From contig DIVD01000011.1 of the NCBI GenBank assembly GCA_002423245.1, positions 1 through 23,336 of the forward strand: a DNA stretch of 23,336 nt, written 5' to 3'. The notes beneath the pieces were generated by a model. That model saw only the letters and a list, made by a program, of their open reading frames with translations, was not told where the DNA came from and made no database searches. The DNA comes from Rhodobacteraceae bacterium UBA6141 (GTDB lineage: Bacteria > Pseudomonadota > Alphaproteobacteria > Rhodobacterales > Rhodobacteraceae). Made by a program: the position numbers and the translations under genes. Below, in pieces: positions 8,496-17,881 of this stretch. The first letter of the stretch is position 1, and the number at the start of each line of letters is the position of its first letter.

Positions 8496-10037
8496 ATGGA
8501 TGGCACGACCGAGGCGCCCGGCGAGGACTGGGGGCCGTTTGGCCGCCCGCTGTTCGAAGACCCGTCGGCCCGCGCGCTGAGCCGGGTCGGTGTCGTCGAC
8601 GTGGGCTCGAACTCCGTCCGCCTGGTGGTATTCGACGGCGCCGCCCGCAGCCCCGCCTATTTCTTCAACGAAAAGGTCATGTGCGGGCTGGGTCAGGGGC
8701 TGTCCTCCACCGGGCGGCTCAATCCCAGGGGCAGCGAGCGGGCGCTTGCGGCGCTGAAGCGGTTCGCGCTGCTGGCCGAGGGGATGAAGATGGGCCCGCT
8801 CACCTGCGTCGCCACCGCCGCGGTGCGCGAGGCCGAGGACGGCCCCGCCTTCCAGGCGCAGGTGCTGCGGGAAACCGGGCTGCGCCTGCACGTCATCGAC
8901 GGCGAGGAGGAGGCGCGGCTTTCGGCGCAGGGTGTGCTGCTGGGCTGGCCCGAGGCGAAGGGGCTGGTCTGCGACATCGGCGGCAGCTCGATGGAACTGG
9001 CAGAGGTTGGCGAGGGCGGCATCGGCCGCCGCATCACCTCGCCGCTGGGCCCGTTCCGCCTGCAACAGGTCGAGGGCGGCCCCGAGGCGCTGAGCACCCA
9101 TATCGCCGCGGTGATGGCGGGCCTCAAGGCGCAGATCGGCCGCCACCACGACCGGATCTATCTGGTCGGCGGCAGCTGGCGCGCCATCGCCCGGCTGGAC
9201 ATGGAACGGCGCGGCTATCCGATGACGGTGCTGCACGAATACCGCATGACGCCCGCCTCGGTGCTGGAAACCGTGGAGTGGATCGGCCAGTCCGATCCGG
9301 GGGCGCTGCGCGCGCGCACCGGCACCTCGGCGGAACGGATGGAACTGGTCCCGCTGGCCGCGCAGGTGCTGGCGCAACTGATCCGCAGCTTCCGCCCGCG
9401 CGAGCTGGACGTGTCGTCCTACGGTATCCGCGAGGGGCTGCTTTATGAACAGATGCCCGAGCGGCTGCGCCGCCGCGACCCGCTGATCGAGGCCTGCCGC
9501 TTTGCCGAGGCGACGCAGGCCCGCCTGCCCGGCTTCGGCCGCCGCCTCTACGACTTCCTGCTGCCGATCTTCGCCAAGGCGCCGCCCGAACGGCTGCGCA
9601 TCGTCAAGGCCGCCTGCCTGCTGCATGACACCTCATGGCGCACCCATCCCGATTACCGCGCGGAGGCCTGTTTCGACAACGTGACCCGCGCCAACCTCGG
9701 CGGGCTCGGCCATCCCGAGCGGGTGTTTCTCGGCCTCGCGCTGCTGCACCGCTACAAGAACAGCCGCGCCGGCAGCCGGATGGAGCCGCTGTTCGCGCTG
9801 CTGCCGCCCGAAGACATCCGCGACGCCGAAATCCTCGGCAAGGCGATGCGCTTCGGCGCGATGTTCTCGATCCAGTCGCCGGACGAGGCGGGCAGCCTGA
9901 AGCTCTACCCCAAGAAGAAGGTGCTCGAACTGGTGCTGAACCCCGCCGACGAGGCGCTGTTCGGCGAGGTGGCGGCGGCGCGCTTCGCCGCGCTGGCGAT
10001 GGCGATGGGCTTCACCACCAGGGTGCGCTGTCCCTAG
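8496..10037 (+). CDS. ppx: Exopolyphosphatase / guanosine pentaphosphate phosphatase (Ppx/GppA)
   Basis: A 513-residue member of the ASKHA-fold Ppx/GppA family, which removes terminal phosphates from polyphosphate and in some members hydrolyses pppGpp. Visible are the phosphate-1 loop DVGSNSVRLVVFD (35-47), ATAAVREAEDGPAF, the phosphate-2 loop CDIGGSSMELAEVG, and LVGGSWRAIARLD. A C-terminal HD-like helical domain includes LLHDTSWRTHPDYRAEACF. The start at 8496 (MDGTTEAPGEDWG) has a GGGGGAAG Shine-Dalgarno; the frame extends upstream into ppk1 but without family sequence. Placement directly after ppk1 supports exopolyphosphatase over pure GppA function, though both activities are possible. It converges with the secreted-protein gene, leaving only 17 nt between the stops. 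Confidence 0.93.
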   Translation: MDGTTEAPGEDWGPFGRPLFEDPSARALSRVGVVDVGSNSVRLVVFDGAARSPAYFFNEKVMCGLGQGLSSTGRLNPRGSERALAALKRFALLAEGMKMGPLTCVATAAVREAEDGPAFQAQVLRETGLRLHVIDGEEEARLSAQGVLLGWPEAKGLVCDIGGSSMELAEVGEGGIGRRITSPLGPFRLQQVEGGPEALSTHIAAVMAGLKAQIGRHHDRIYLVGGSWRAIARLDMERRGYPMTVLHEYRMTPASVLETVEWIGQSDPGALRARTGTSAERMELVPLAAQVLAQLIRSFRPRELDVSSYGIREGLLYEQMPERLRRRDPLIEACRFAEATQARLPGFGRRLYDFLLPIFAKAPPERLRIVKAACLLHDTSWRTHPDYRAEACFDNVTRANLGGLGHPERVFLGLALLHRYKNSRAGSRMEPLFALLPPEDIRDAEILGKAMRFGAMFSIQSPDEAGSLKLYPKKKVLELVLNPADEALFGEVAAARFAALAMAMGFTTRVRCP

Positions 10038-10054
10038 ATCAAGCTGCGCCGCGC

Positions 10055-10561
10055 CTAGATCTCAATTTCTTCCCCCGGCGCCGGTCCCGGCAGGCCGGGC
10101 TGCGGAGAAGGGCGATCGGGGGCGGGATCAGGGATGCGCTCCGGCTCCCGCTCCCCGGGCAGCCTGCGCCGCAGCAGGATGTCCCCGTTCGGCAGCTTCT
10201 CGGGCAGGTGGTATTCGTCGATGTCGCCGATCATCTCTGCCAGTTCGCGCATCACCGGAAGCATGGCGCGCAGCTTCGGCTCCATCTCGCGGAAGGCGCG
10301 CTCCGCCTCGTCAAGCGCCGGGCCGATCTCGTCCAGAAGCTCGCGCAGCATCTGTTCGGCGCCGCGTTCCAGCACGCCCGGCTCCTCCTCGGCCAGAGGA
10401 TCGCGGGGCAGAGGATCGCGGGGCAGAGGATCGCGGGGCACCGGATCATCGGGCAAGGGATCACTCGCCGGAGGATCGCCGGGCAGCGTCTGCGCCATCA
10501 GCGGGACGGTGGCCAGCGCAAGGCCGATCGTCAGGGCGGCGAGTGTCAGGGAGCGTCTCAT
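10055..10561 (-). CDS. Secreted protein with xDPLP pentapeptide repeats
   Basis: A 168-residue predicted periplasmic protein of unknown function. It has a signal peptide (MRRSLTLAALTIGLALATVPLMA, cleavage likely at A23|Q24) and then six near-tandem pentapeptides of the form xDPLP (residues 28-57: GDPPA, SDPLP, DDPVP, RDPLP, RDPLP, RDPLA). A charged helical segment rich in Glu and Met (about 58-115) follows, then YHLPEKLPNGDILLRRR and a Pro/Glu-rich tail. From memory, similar short Rhodobacterales proteins are sometimes labelled AAA+ ATPase, but no Walker A or B motif is visible, so that label is not supported. A GGGTGA Shine-Dalgarno-like stretch precedes the ATG. It lies 38 nt after the phosphatase-family gene and may share its transcript. 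Confidence 0.82.
   Translation of the reverse strand: MRRSLTLAALTIGLALATVPLMAQTLPGDPPASDPLPDDPVPRDPLPRDPLPRDPLAEEEPGVLERGAEQMLRELLDEIGPALDEAERAFREMEPKLRAMLPVMRELAEMIGDIDEYHLPEKLPNGDILLRRRLPGEREPERIPDPAPDRPSPQPGLPGPAPGEEIEI
10391..10480. repeat. 15-bp coding tandem repeat (six units)
   Basis: Six 15-bp units encode the xDPLP pentapeptides of the secreted protein. The units nearest the C-terminal side (agaggatcgcggggc) are essentially identical and the N-terminal ones have diverged, which points to recent expansion from one end. Because the period is a multiple of three, copy-number change keeps the frame. Confidence 0.9.
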
Positions 10562-10599
10562 GCCGTCACCCTACGCCAAGCGCGCGCGGGCCGGTAGCC

Positions 10600-11631
10600 T
10601 CAGACCTCAAGATCCAGCGTCACGGGGTAGTGATCCGACGCGGCGAGCAGGGCTTCGCGCAGCTCCGGCACCTTGTAGATCGCGGGGTCGTCGAACGGGT
10701 GCCAGATCCGCCACTTCGGCCGGCGGGCGAGCAGCGAGGGCGAGATCATCACGAAATCCAGCATCGCCGAAAAGAACTGCCCCTCCGCGTCGAGGTAGAA
10801 CCGCGCCGAGGCCGGGGCGGCGGCGGTGGCATGGGCGGCGCGGATGCGGGCATGGGGGTCATGCAGGCGCAGCTCCGGCGGCGCATCCTCGCCCATCACG
10901 ATCTCCACGCCGGAACGGCCAAACAGCTTTTCATACTCGTCCAGCCCCGGCCCGTCGTTGAAATCCCCCAGCACGATCAGATCCTCGCAGGCGGTCAGAT
11001 GCTCCACCACCCGCTGCCGCAGCCAGATGCATTCGGCCAGTTGCTTGCGCCGGTTCTGGATCGCCAGCCGCAGGATCTGCTCGGGCGTCGAGGCGCCGTG
11101 CGGGGCCTTCGACTTCACATGCACCCCGATCAGCCGCAAATCGGTGCCGCTGGCCGTGCGCAGCGCCACCTCCAGCGGCGGCTTGGCAAAGCGCACCGTT
11201 TCCGGCGCGGCGTCGATGTCGAGGTCGATGCGGTAGCTGCCATCGAAACGCGGCGCGGCAAAGCCCGCCTCGGGCGCGCCTGTCTCGCCCATCGGGTCGT
11301 GGCGGGCGGTCAGCCGGTCCGGATCATGAAGCAGCGCCAGTTCCTGCTGGCTGCCATTGGCAAAGCCGATCAGCGCGGCCCGGCTGCGCAGGCCGAAATG
11401 CTGCGCAAAGACTTCCAGCATCGCCACCGTGCTGCGGCGGCGGTTGGTGTCGGGCGCCTCGACGATCAGCACCGCATCGGCATCCATCGCGGTGAACACG
11501 ATGCCAAGCGCGCCAAGCTGGTCGGCCCGCGTCACGTTGTGCCGCCCTGACCAGCCGTCATCGGCCAGCATCTGGCCCTGCGCGTCGAAGAGGTTGGCGA
11601 ACCATTCGACATTGTAGGTCGCAATCCGCAT
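10600..11631 (-). CDS. Endonuclease/exonuclease/phosphatase (EEP) family protein
   Basis: A 343-residue member of the metal-dependent EEP fold shared by ExoIII, DNase I and inositol phosphatases. The catalytic signatures are MRIATYNVEWF (Asn7), LIVEAPD (Glu58, metal ligand), HVKSK, LGDFND (Asp223 and Asn225) and SDHYPV (His334). The complete set suggests an active phosphodiesterase or phosphatase; the substrate (nucleic acid or small phosphoester) cannot be told from sequence. No signal peptide is visible, so it is probably cytoplasmic. ATG at 11631 has a strong GGAAGGGGGG Shine-Dalgarno; upstream in-frame codons up to 11790 are low-complexity overlap with the J-domain gene. Only 17 nt separate it from that gene, so the two form an operon. 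Confidence 0.88.
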   Translation of the reverse strand: MRIATYNVEWFANLFDAQGQMLADDGWSGRHNVTRADQLGALGIVFTAMDADAVLIVEAPDTNRRRSTVAMLEVFAQHFGLRSRAALIGFANGSQQELALLHDPDRLTARHDPMGETGAPEAGFAAPRFDGSYRIDLDIDAAPETVRFAKPPLEVALRTASGTDLRLIGVHVKSKAPHGASTPEQILRLAIQNRRKQLAECIWLRQRVVEHLTACEDLIVLGDFNDGPGLDEYEKLFGRSGVEIVMGEDAPPELRLHDPHARIRAAHATAAAPASARFYLDAEGQFFSAMLDFVMISPSLLARRPKWRIWHPFDDPAIYKVPELREALLAASDHYPVTLDLEV

Positions 11632-11648
11632 CCCTGCCCCCCTTCCGC

Positions 11649-12341
11649 TCAGGCGGCGCGCTTGCCGCTGATCTCCTCCCAGGCGCGGTTGACCGCGACC
11701 AGCCGCGCCTCGGCCAGCTTGACCGCCTCCTCGGGCAACCCGCGCGCGATCAGGCGGTCGGGGTGGCTTTCGCGCACCGCCTCGCGCCATGCCGCCCGCG
11801 CCTCGGCCCGGCTCGCCCCCGGCTCCAGCCCCAGCACCTCCCAGGGGTCGGGCTCGGCCCCCGGCACATGCCGCGCCCGGATCGAGCGGAAGCAGCGGTC
11901 GTCGAGCCCGAAGATCCGCGCCACCTCGGCCAGGAAGGCATCCTCGGCCGGGTGATAGCCGCCATCCGCCACCGCGATGTGGAACAGCCCCTCCATCAGA
12001 TCCTTCAGCACCTGATCGCCGGGGCCGAACATCCGCGCGACCTTGGCGGCCCAGGCGTCGAAGCCCGCCACGTCCTGCCGGGCGAGGTTGAAGACCCGCG
12101 CCGCATGGGCGGTTTCCGATTCGGGGATGGTGAAGACGCGCCGGAACGCCGCGACCTCGTCGCGCGTCACCGCGCCATCGGCCTTGGCCATCTTCGCGCC
12201 GAGCGCGATCACGGCGATGGTGAAGGCGACAGAGCGTTCGGGCGGCGTCGCCGCGCCCCAGAGCCGGTCGAGCACGGCCGAGAGCCCTTCGCCGTTGGCG
12301 AGGGCCGACAGCGCGTCGGAGATGCGGGTCCAGATCGACAT
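11649..12341 (-). CDS. TerB + J-domain co-chaperone-like protein (DjlA-related, soluble)
   Basis: A 230-residue protein combining an N-terminal TerB/DjlA-type helical domain with a C-terminal J domain that would stimulate a DnaK-type Hsp70. The acidic repeats KADGAVTRDEVAAF (53-66) and AVADGGYHPAEDAFLAEV (123-140) mark the TerB fold. The J domain begins at PWEVLGLEPGAS (166-177), with HPD at 193-195 and VNRAWEEI near the end. Unlike E. coli DjlA it has no N-terminal transmembrane helix, so it is predicted to be cytoplasmic. A promoter sits so close that the transcript should start at or next to the ATG. It is the first gene of a pair with the EEP-family gene. Confidence 0.88.
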   Translation of the reverse strand: MSIWTRISDALSALANGEGLSAVLDRLWGAATPPERSVAFTIAVIALGAKMAKADGAVTRDEVAAFRRVFTIPESETAHAARVFNLARQDVAGFDAWAAKVARMFGPGDQVLKDLMEGLFHIAVADGGYHPAEDAFLAEVARIFGLDDRCFRSIRARHVPGAEPDPWEVLGLEPGASRAEARAAWREAVRESHPDRLIARGLPEEAVKLAEARLVAVNRAWEEISGKRAA

Positions 12342-12347
12342 GGTGCC

Positions 12348-12376
12348 AGCATAGCCGCAGTGCGGCGCCGTGTCAG
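12348..12376 (-). promoter_or_regulatory. Promoter of the TerB/J-domain gene, predicting a leaderless mRNA
   Basis: On the minus strand CTGACA (12371-12376), exactly 17 nt of spacer and TATGCT (12348-12353) match sigma70 at 5/6 and 4/6. Only six nucleotides (GGCACC) separate the -10 box from the ATG at 12341, so transcription should begin at or within a base or two of the start codon, and no Shine-Dalgarno is present. Confidence 0.5.
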
Positions 12377-12422
12377 CGCGTCAGAGCGCCCCTGCGCGGC
12401 AAAACTGCCGGGGCGGCATCCG

Positions 12423-12953
12423 TCACAGCATCTTCTGCATCACCACCAGATCGAGCCAGCGGTCGAACTTCCAGCCGACCTCGGGGATCCGCGCCACCTC
12501 GGGGTAGCCGACCGCGGCGTGAAAGGCGATGCCGGCCGCGTTCTCGGCCGAGACGCCGGCGATCATCGAATGGGCGCCGCGTGCGCGGGCGTGCTCCTCC
12601 ACCGCCGCCATCAGCGCACGCCCGACGCCCTGGCCGCGCGCCTCGGGCGCAAGGATGATCGTGTGCTCCATCGCGCGGGCGTAGCCGTTGCCGCCGCGGA
12701 ACTGCGCATAGGTGACGAGGCCCAGCACCCGGCCCGCATCTTCGGCCACCAAGAACTCGTGCCCGTCCCGCCGCCGCGTGGCGATCATCTCCAGCAGCCC
12801 CGGCCCGGTCTTTTGGTCGCTGGCGAAAGTGACCGTCGTATCGCGGATGATCGGGTTCCAGAAGCCGAGAATGGCGGGAATGTCCCCGGGCCGCGCCGGG
12901 CGCACGAGGGGGGCGACCCTGGCAGCGGGGCCGCCCGGAGCGGACTCGCTCAT
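12423..12953 (-). CDS. GNAT family N-acetyltransferase (phosphinothricin acetyltransferase-like)
   Basis: A 176-residue acetyl-CoA-dependent N-acetyltransferase. The N-terminal VRPARPGDIPAILGFWNPIIRDTTVTF and the C-terminal GWKFDRWLDLVVMQKML are typical of the Pat/Bar-YncA subgroup, which acetylates phosphinothricin, methionine sulfoximine/sulfone or related amino compounds. The acetyl-CoA loop is EARGQGVGRALM. Subgroup membership does not prove herbicide resistance. The ATG at 12953 overlaps the TGA of the glyoxalase-like gene by 4 nt (ATGA), so it is translationally coupled as the second gene of a pair. Codons further upstream in frame lie inside the preceding gene and look unrelated. Confidence 0.88.
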   Translation of the reverse strand: MSESAPGGPAARVAPLVRPARPGDIPAILGFWNPIIRDTTVTFASDQKTGPGLLEMIATRRRDGHEFLVAEDAGRVLGLVTYAQFRGGNGYARAMEHTIILAPEARGQGVGRALMAAVEEHARARGAHSMIAGVSAENAAGIAFHAAVGYPEVARIPEVGWKFDRWLDLVVMQKML

Positions 12954-13558
12954 TGCAGCACCTTCATCCCTGCGGGCGTGTCGATTTCGGCCCTCAGGCC
13001 GATGGCGCTGTCCACCACCAGCACCAGCCGCGGATCGGGGATCGCCAGCCGCGCGGCAAGCTCCGCCGCCTGCGGATGGCCGACCACCAGCCGCCGCAGC
13101 CGGCAGCCGGCATCGGGCAGCCGTTCCGACGGGTGCCCGCCCGCCTGCCACTCGATCAGCGCGGGGAAGCAGTCGTCGAAGGGCAGCCGCCCGCTGGCCG
13201 GGATCCCCATGCGCCAGCGCAGATCGCCCCGATCAAGCACCGCCGCCGCCCCTGCCCCCTCGGGCGCGCGCGCCAGCGCCGCCGCCAGATCGCCGGTGCG
13301 CGCCACCCAGTTGGTCAGCCGGACCGAGGCACGCGCGTCGAGGCCGAACCAGCGCGGCCAGGCCGGGCGCGGCGCCGCCGGATCGGGGGCGATCACCTCG
13401 AGATAGAGCCCCGGCCCCAGCGACAGCAGCCGGTTCCAGGTGGCCATGTGTGCGTGCCGGCCGCCCGGCGCCAGCGCCACGCCAAGCATCGCCTCGACGG
13501 CCGCCACGCCCTCCTCCAGCGAGGCCGCGGTCACGGCAAGATGATCAAGCTCCAGCAT
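12950..13558 (-). CDS. VOC / glyoxalase-like domain protein
   Basis: A 202-residue protein resembling the glyoxalase-like family PF13468, part of the vicinal oxygen chelate superfamily. It shows LDHLAVTAASLEEGVAAVEAMLG at the N-terminus, then HMATWNRLLSLGPGLYLEVIAPDP, the stretch most characteristic of this family. A second beta-alpha-beta half ends at AEIDTPAGMKVLQ. Substrate and metal dependence are unknown. The ATG at 13558 has an AAGGGGG Shine-Dalgarno and a candidate promoter just upstream. Its stop overlaps the acetyltransferase start by 4 nt. It is divergent from nhaA across a 135-nt gap. Confidence 0.85.
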   Translation of the reverse strand: MLELDHLAVTAASLEEGVAAVEAMLGVALAPGGRHAHMATWNRLLSLGPGLYLEVIAPDPAAPRPAWPRWFGLDARASVRLTNWVARTGDLAAALARAPEGAGAAAVLDRGDLRWRMGIPASGRLPFDDCFPALIEWQAGGHPSERLPDAGCRLRRLVVGHPQAAELAARLAIPDPRLVLVVDSAIGLRAEIDTPAGMKVLQ

Positions 13559-13578
13559 CGGCAAGCCCCCTTGGCACC

Positions 13579-13606
13579 AGCATAAATGCGGCTTTGGGAA
13601 CCGCAA
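13579..13606 (-). promoter_or_regulatory. Candidate promoter of the glyoxalase-like / acetyltransferase pair
   Basis: TTGCGG (13601-13606), a 16-nt spacer and TATGCT (13579-13584) on the minus strand predict a very short leader of about 14 nt that carries the AAGGGGG ribosome site. The -10 box and its next two bases (TATGCTGG) are identical to those of the TerB/J-domain promoter. Confidence 0.38.
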
Positions 13607-13630
13607 GTCCCCAAATCCGCTCACGAAACG

Positions 13631-13658
13631 TTGACATCGCCGGGTCCGGCCCCATGTC
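13631..13658 (+). promoter_or_regulatory. Candidate nhaA promoter
   Basis: A perfect TTGACA (13631-13636) is followed after 16 nt by CATGTC (13653-13658), which matches the -10 consensus poorly. The strong -35 suggests the promoter region, about 30 nt upstream of the nhaA start. Na+-responsive control cannot be read from the sequence. Confidence 0.33.
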
Positions 13659-13693
13659 GGGGCAAGGTCAACCATCCGAGGAACCCGTCGCCG

Positions 13694-14929
13694 ATGTCCC
13701 TGCTCCGAACGCTCGACCGCCTTTTCAAGCATGAAGCCGCGGGAGGGATTGCGCTGATGGCCTCGGCCGCGCTGGCCTTCATCATTGCCAATTCGGGCCT
13801 GTCCGATGCCTATCACGGCGTGCTGGCCCTGCCCTTTTCCGTGCTGCTGGGGGAGGACGGGCTGTCCAAGCCGCTGATCCTGTGGATCAATGACGGGCTG
13901 ATGGCGATCTTCTTCTTCCTGATCGGGCTGGAGCTGAAGCGCGAGATGATGGAGGGAAAGCTCAAGAACCCCTCCGACGTGATCCTGCCCGGCATGGCCG
14001 CGGTGGGCGGCATGGCGTTGCCGGCGCTGATCTACCTTGCCCTCAACTTCGACGACCCGGTGACCGTGCATGGCTGGGCGATCCCGGCCGCGACCGACAT
14101 CGCCTTCGCGGTCGGCGTCATGGCGCTGATCGGCAGCCGGGTTCCGGCCTCGCTGAAGATCTTCCTGCTGACGCTGGCGATCCTCGACGACCTTGGCGCC
14201 ATCCTGATCATCGCGCTGTTCTACACGGCGGATCTGAAGATCGACTACCTGTGGATGTCGCTGATCCCGCTGGCGGCGCTGTGGTGGATGAACCGGCACG
14301 GCACCCACCGCGTCGCGCCGATCGTGATGGCGGGGATGGTGCTGTGGTTCTTCGTGCTGAAATCGGGGGTCCATGCGACGCTGGCCGGCGTCATCACCGC
14401 GCTGTTCGTGCCGCTGAAGGACCGCCACGGCAAGTCGCCGCTGCATTCGGTGGAACATGGCCTGTCGCCCTATGTCTTCTTCCTGATCGTGCCGATCTTC
14501 GCCTTCGCCAATGCGGGCGTGGTGCTGAAGGGGATGACGCTGGCCGACATGGTGTCGCCGCTGCCGCTTGGCATCGCGGCGGGGCTGTTCGTCGGCAAGC
14601 AGCTCGGCGTCTTTGGCGTGACCTGGCTGATGGTGAAGGCCGGCCTCGCGCGGATTCCGGCGGGGGCAAGCTGGCTGCAGGTCTATGGCGCGGCCTGCCT
14701 CGCGGGGATCGGCTTCACCATGTCGCTGTTCATCGGCTCGCTGAGCTTCAGCGACAACCTCCTGATGAACGAGGTGCGGCTCGGGGTGCTGCTGGGCTCG
14801 GCGATCTCGGGGATCGTCGGCTATCTGGTGCTGCGCTATGCGCCGGTGCAGCCCGTGCCCAGGCGCCGGCAGGCAGAGGAGCGCGCCGCCCGCAGGGACC
14901 AGGCGGAAAGCCCGGTGGTTCCGGGCTGA
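13694..14929 (+). CDS. nhaA: Na+/H+ antiporter NhaA
   Basis: A 411-residue inner-membrane antiporter that exports Na+ (or Li+) in exchange for H+. The family core is intact: INDGLMAIFFFLIGLELKRE (66-84), PAATDIAFAVGVMALIG with D135 (E. coli D133), and LAILDDLGAILIIALFY with the ion-binding pair D165-D166 (E. coli D163-D164). Later helices carry LIVPIFAFANAGV, GLFVGKQLG with the conserved lysine, and GIGFTMSLFIGSLSF. The C-terminal tail is Arg/Gln/Glu-rich and cytoplasmic, slightly longer than in E. coli (388 aa). ATG at 13694 has a GAGGAA site; in-frame codons up to 13586 lack family sequence and overlap the promoter. It appears monocistronic and ends before a strong GC hairpin. Confidence 0.96.
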   Translation: MSLLRTLDRLFKHEAAGGIALMASAALAFIIANSGLSDAYHGVLALPFSVLLGEDGLSKPLILWINDGLMAIFFFLIGLELKREMMEGKLKNPSDVILPGMAAVGGMALPALIYLALNFDDPVTVHGWAIPAATDIAFAVGVMALIGSRVPASLKIFLLTLAILDDLGAILIIALFYTADLKIDYLWMSLIPLAALWWMNRHGTHRVAPIVMAGMVLWFFVLKSGVHATLAGVITALFVPLKDRHGKSPLHSVEHGLSPYVFFLIVPIFAFANAGVVLKGMTLADMVSPLPLGIAAGLFVGKQLGVFGVTWLMVKAGLARIPAGASWLQVYGAACLAGIGFTMSLFIGSLSFSDNLLMNEVRLGVLLGSAISGIVGYLVLRYAPVQPVPRRRQAEERAARRDQAESPVVPG

Positions 14930-15003
14930 CCCCGGCGCGATCCCCGCCGCCTCATCCCGCCGCCCGACTCCGCAGCCCGACCCGCAGCCGCCGCGATACC
15001 CCG

Positions 15004-15030
15004 CGGGGCGCCGCATCCGGCGGCGCCCCG
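15004..15030. terminator. GC hairpin between convergent nhaA and mcm
   Basis: A perfect 11-bp stem (cggggcgccgc, loop atccg, gcggcgccccg) sits 74 nt after the nhaA stop and 17 nt after the mcm stop on the other strand. There is no T tract on either side, so it is a candidate bidirectional terminator or mRNA 3'-end stabiliser rather than a classical intrinsic terminator. Confidence 0.45.
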
Positions 15031-15047
15031 GTGTCGTCAGGGCGGCG

Positions 15048-17192
<2,145 letters not shown>

Positions 17193-17253
17193 GACATGTC
17201 CCTTTCTTCCCGGCTCTGGCGCCGCCATGGCGCGCGAACCTCCGTTTCAATCC

Positions 17254-17282
17254 TGTCCATCATGCCCTTCGCCCCCTATATG
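17254..17282 (+). promoter_or_regulatory. Candidate promoter of the DUF4174 gene
   Basis: TGTCCA (17254-17259), a 17-nt spacer and TATATG (17277-17282) precede a predicted leader of about 14 nt that contains only the AGGAGG ribosome site. It lies in the 110-nt gap divergent from mcm. Confidence 0.4.
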
Positions 17283-17302
17283 CAAGGGGAACAGGAGGAC
17301 GG

Positions 17303-17863
17303 ATGACTCATTATCTTGCACGGCCAGCCGCCCTTGTCCTTGCGCTGCTGCCGCTTTCCGCCGCCGCGCAGGGCTGGAGTCCCGCGCCGCGCGCCGGCAT
17401 CGCGGTGACCGAACCTGCCGTCGAAGCGCCGCCGGGCCAGCCGGAGCCGGAGCCGGCGCCGGGCCCCGCGACAGAAGCGCCCGCCCCGGCAGAGGCGGGC
17501 TTCGCCCCGCTCTCGGCCGAGGGGCTGACCATCGAGCAGTTCCGCTGGGAAAAGCGGCTGGTGATCGTGCTGGCCGACAGCCCCGACAACCCCGCCTTCG
17601 CCGACCAGTTGCGCATGTTGGCCGAGCGCCCCGAGGAGCTGGCGCAGCGCGATGCGGTGGTGATCGTGGACGCCAACCCCGAAGCCGCCTCCGCGATCCG
17701 CCGCCAGCTGCGCCCGCGCGGCTTCATGCTGGTGCTGATGGACAAGGACGGCCAGATCGCGCAGCGCAAGCCCTTTCCCTGGACGGTGCGCGAGATCACC
17801 CGCGCCATCGACAAGATGCCGCTGCGGCAAGAGGAATTGCGCGGCCGCCGGACGGCGCCATGA
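17303..17863 (+). CDS. Secreted DUF4174-like protein
   Basis: A 186-residue predicted periplasmic protein. It has a signal peptide (MTHYLARPAALVLALLPLSAAA, cleavage about 22|23), a Pro/Ala/Glu-rich linker at about 32-65, and a compact thioredoxin-like alpha/beta domain (RWEKRLVIVLADSPDNPAF, RDAVVIVDANPEAASAIRRQLRPRGFMLVLMDKDGQIAQRKPFPWTVREITRAID). This pattern fits DUF4174 (PF13778); no CxxC redox motif is present, so thioredoxin-type chemistry is unlikely. An AGGAGG Shine-Dalgarno lies 5 nt before the ATG. It is the only plus-strand gene in the propionyl-CoA region and converges with the DUF6492-like gene with an 18-nt gap. Function unknown. Confidence 0.85.
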   Translation: MTHYLARPAALVLALLPLSAAAQGWSPAPRAGIAVTEPAVEAPPGQPEPEPAPGPATEAPAPAEAGFAPLSAEGLTIEQFRWEKRLVIVLADSPDNPAFADQLRMLAERPEELAQRDAVVIVDANPEAASAIRRQLRPRGFMLVLMDKDGQIAQRKPFPWTVREITRAIDKMPLRQEELRGRRTAP

Positions 17864-17881
17864 GCGAGCGCAGCGGGGCGA

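Noticed and set aside
10055..10561. AAA+ ATPase label for the secreted repeat protein
   Set aside because: No Walker A, Walker B or sensor motif; the protein is short, exported and Pro/Glu-rich.
12423..12953. Acquired herbicide-resistance (bar/pat) gene
   Set aside because: It is only a subgroup resemblance; base composition and coupling to the neighbour look native, and such GNAT proteins are common housekeeping enzymes.
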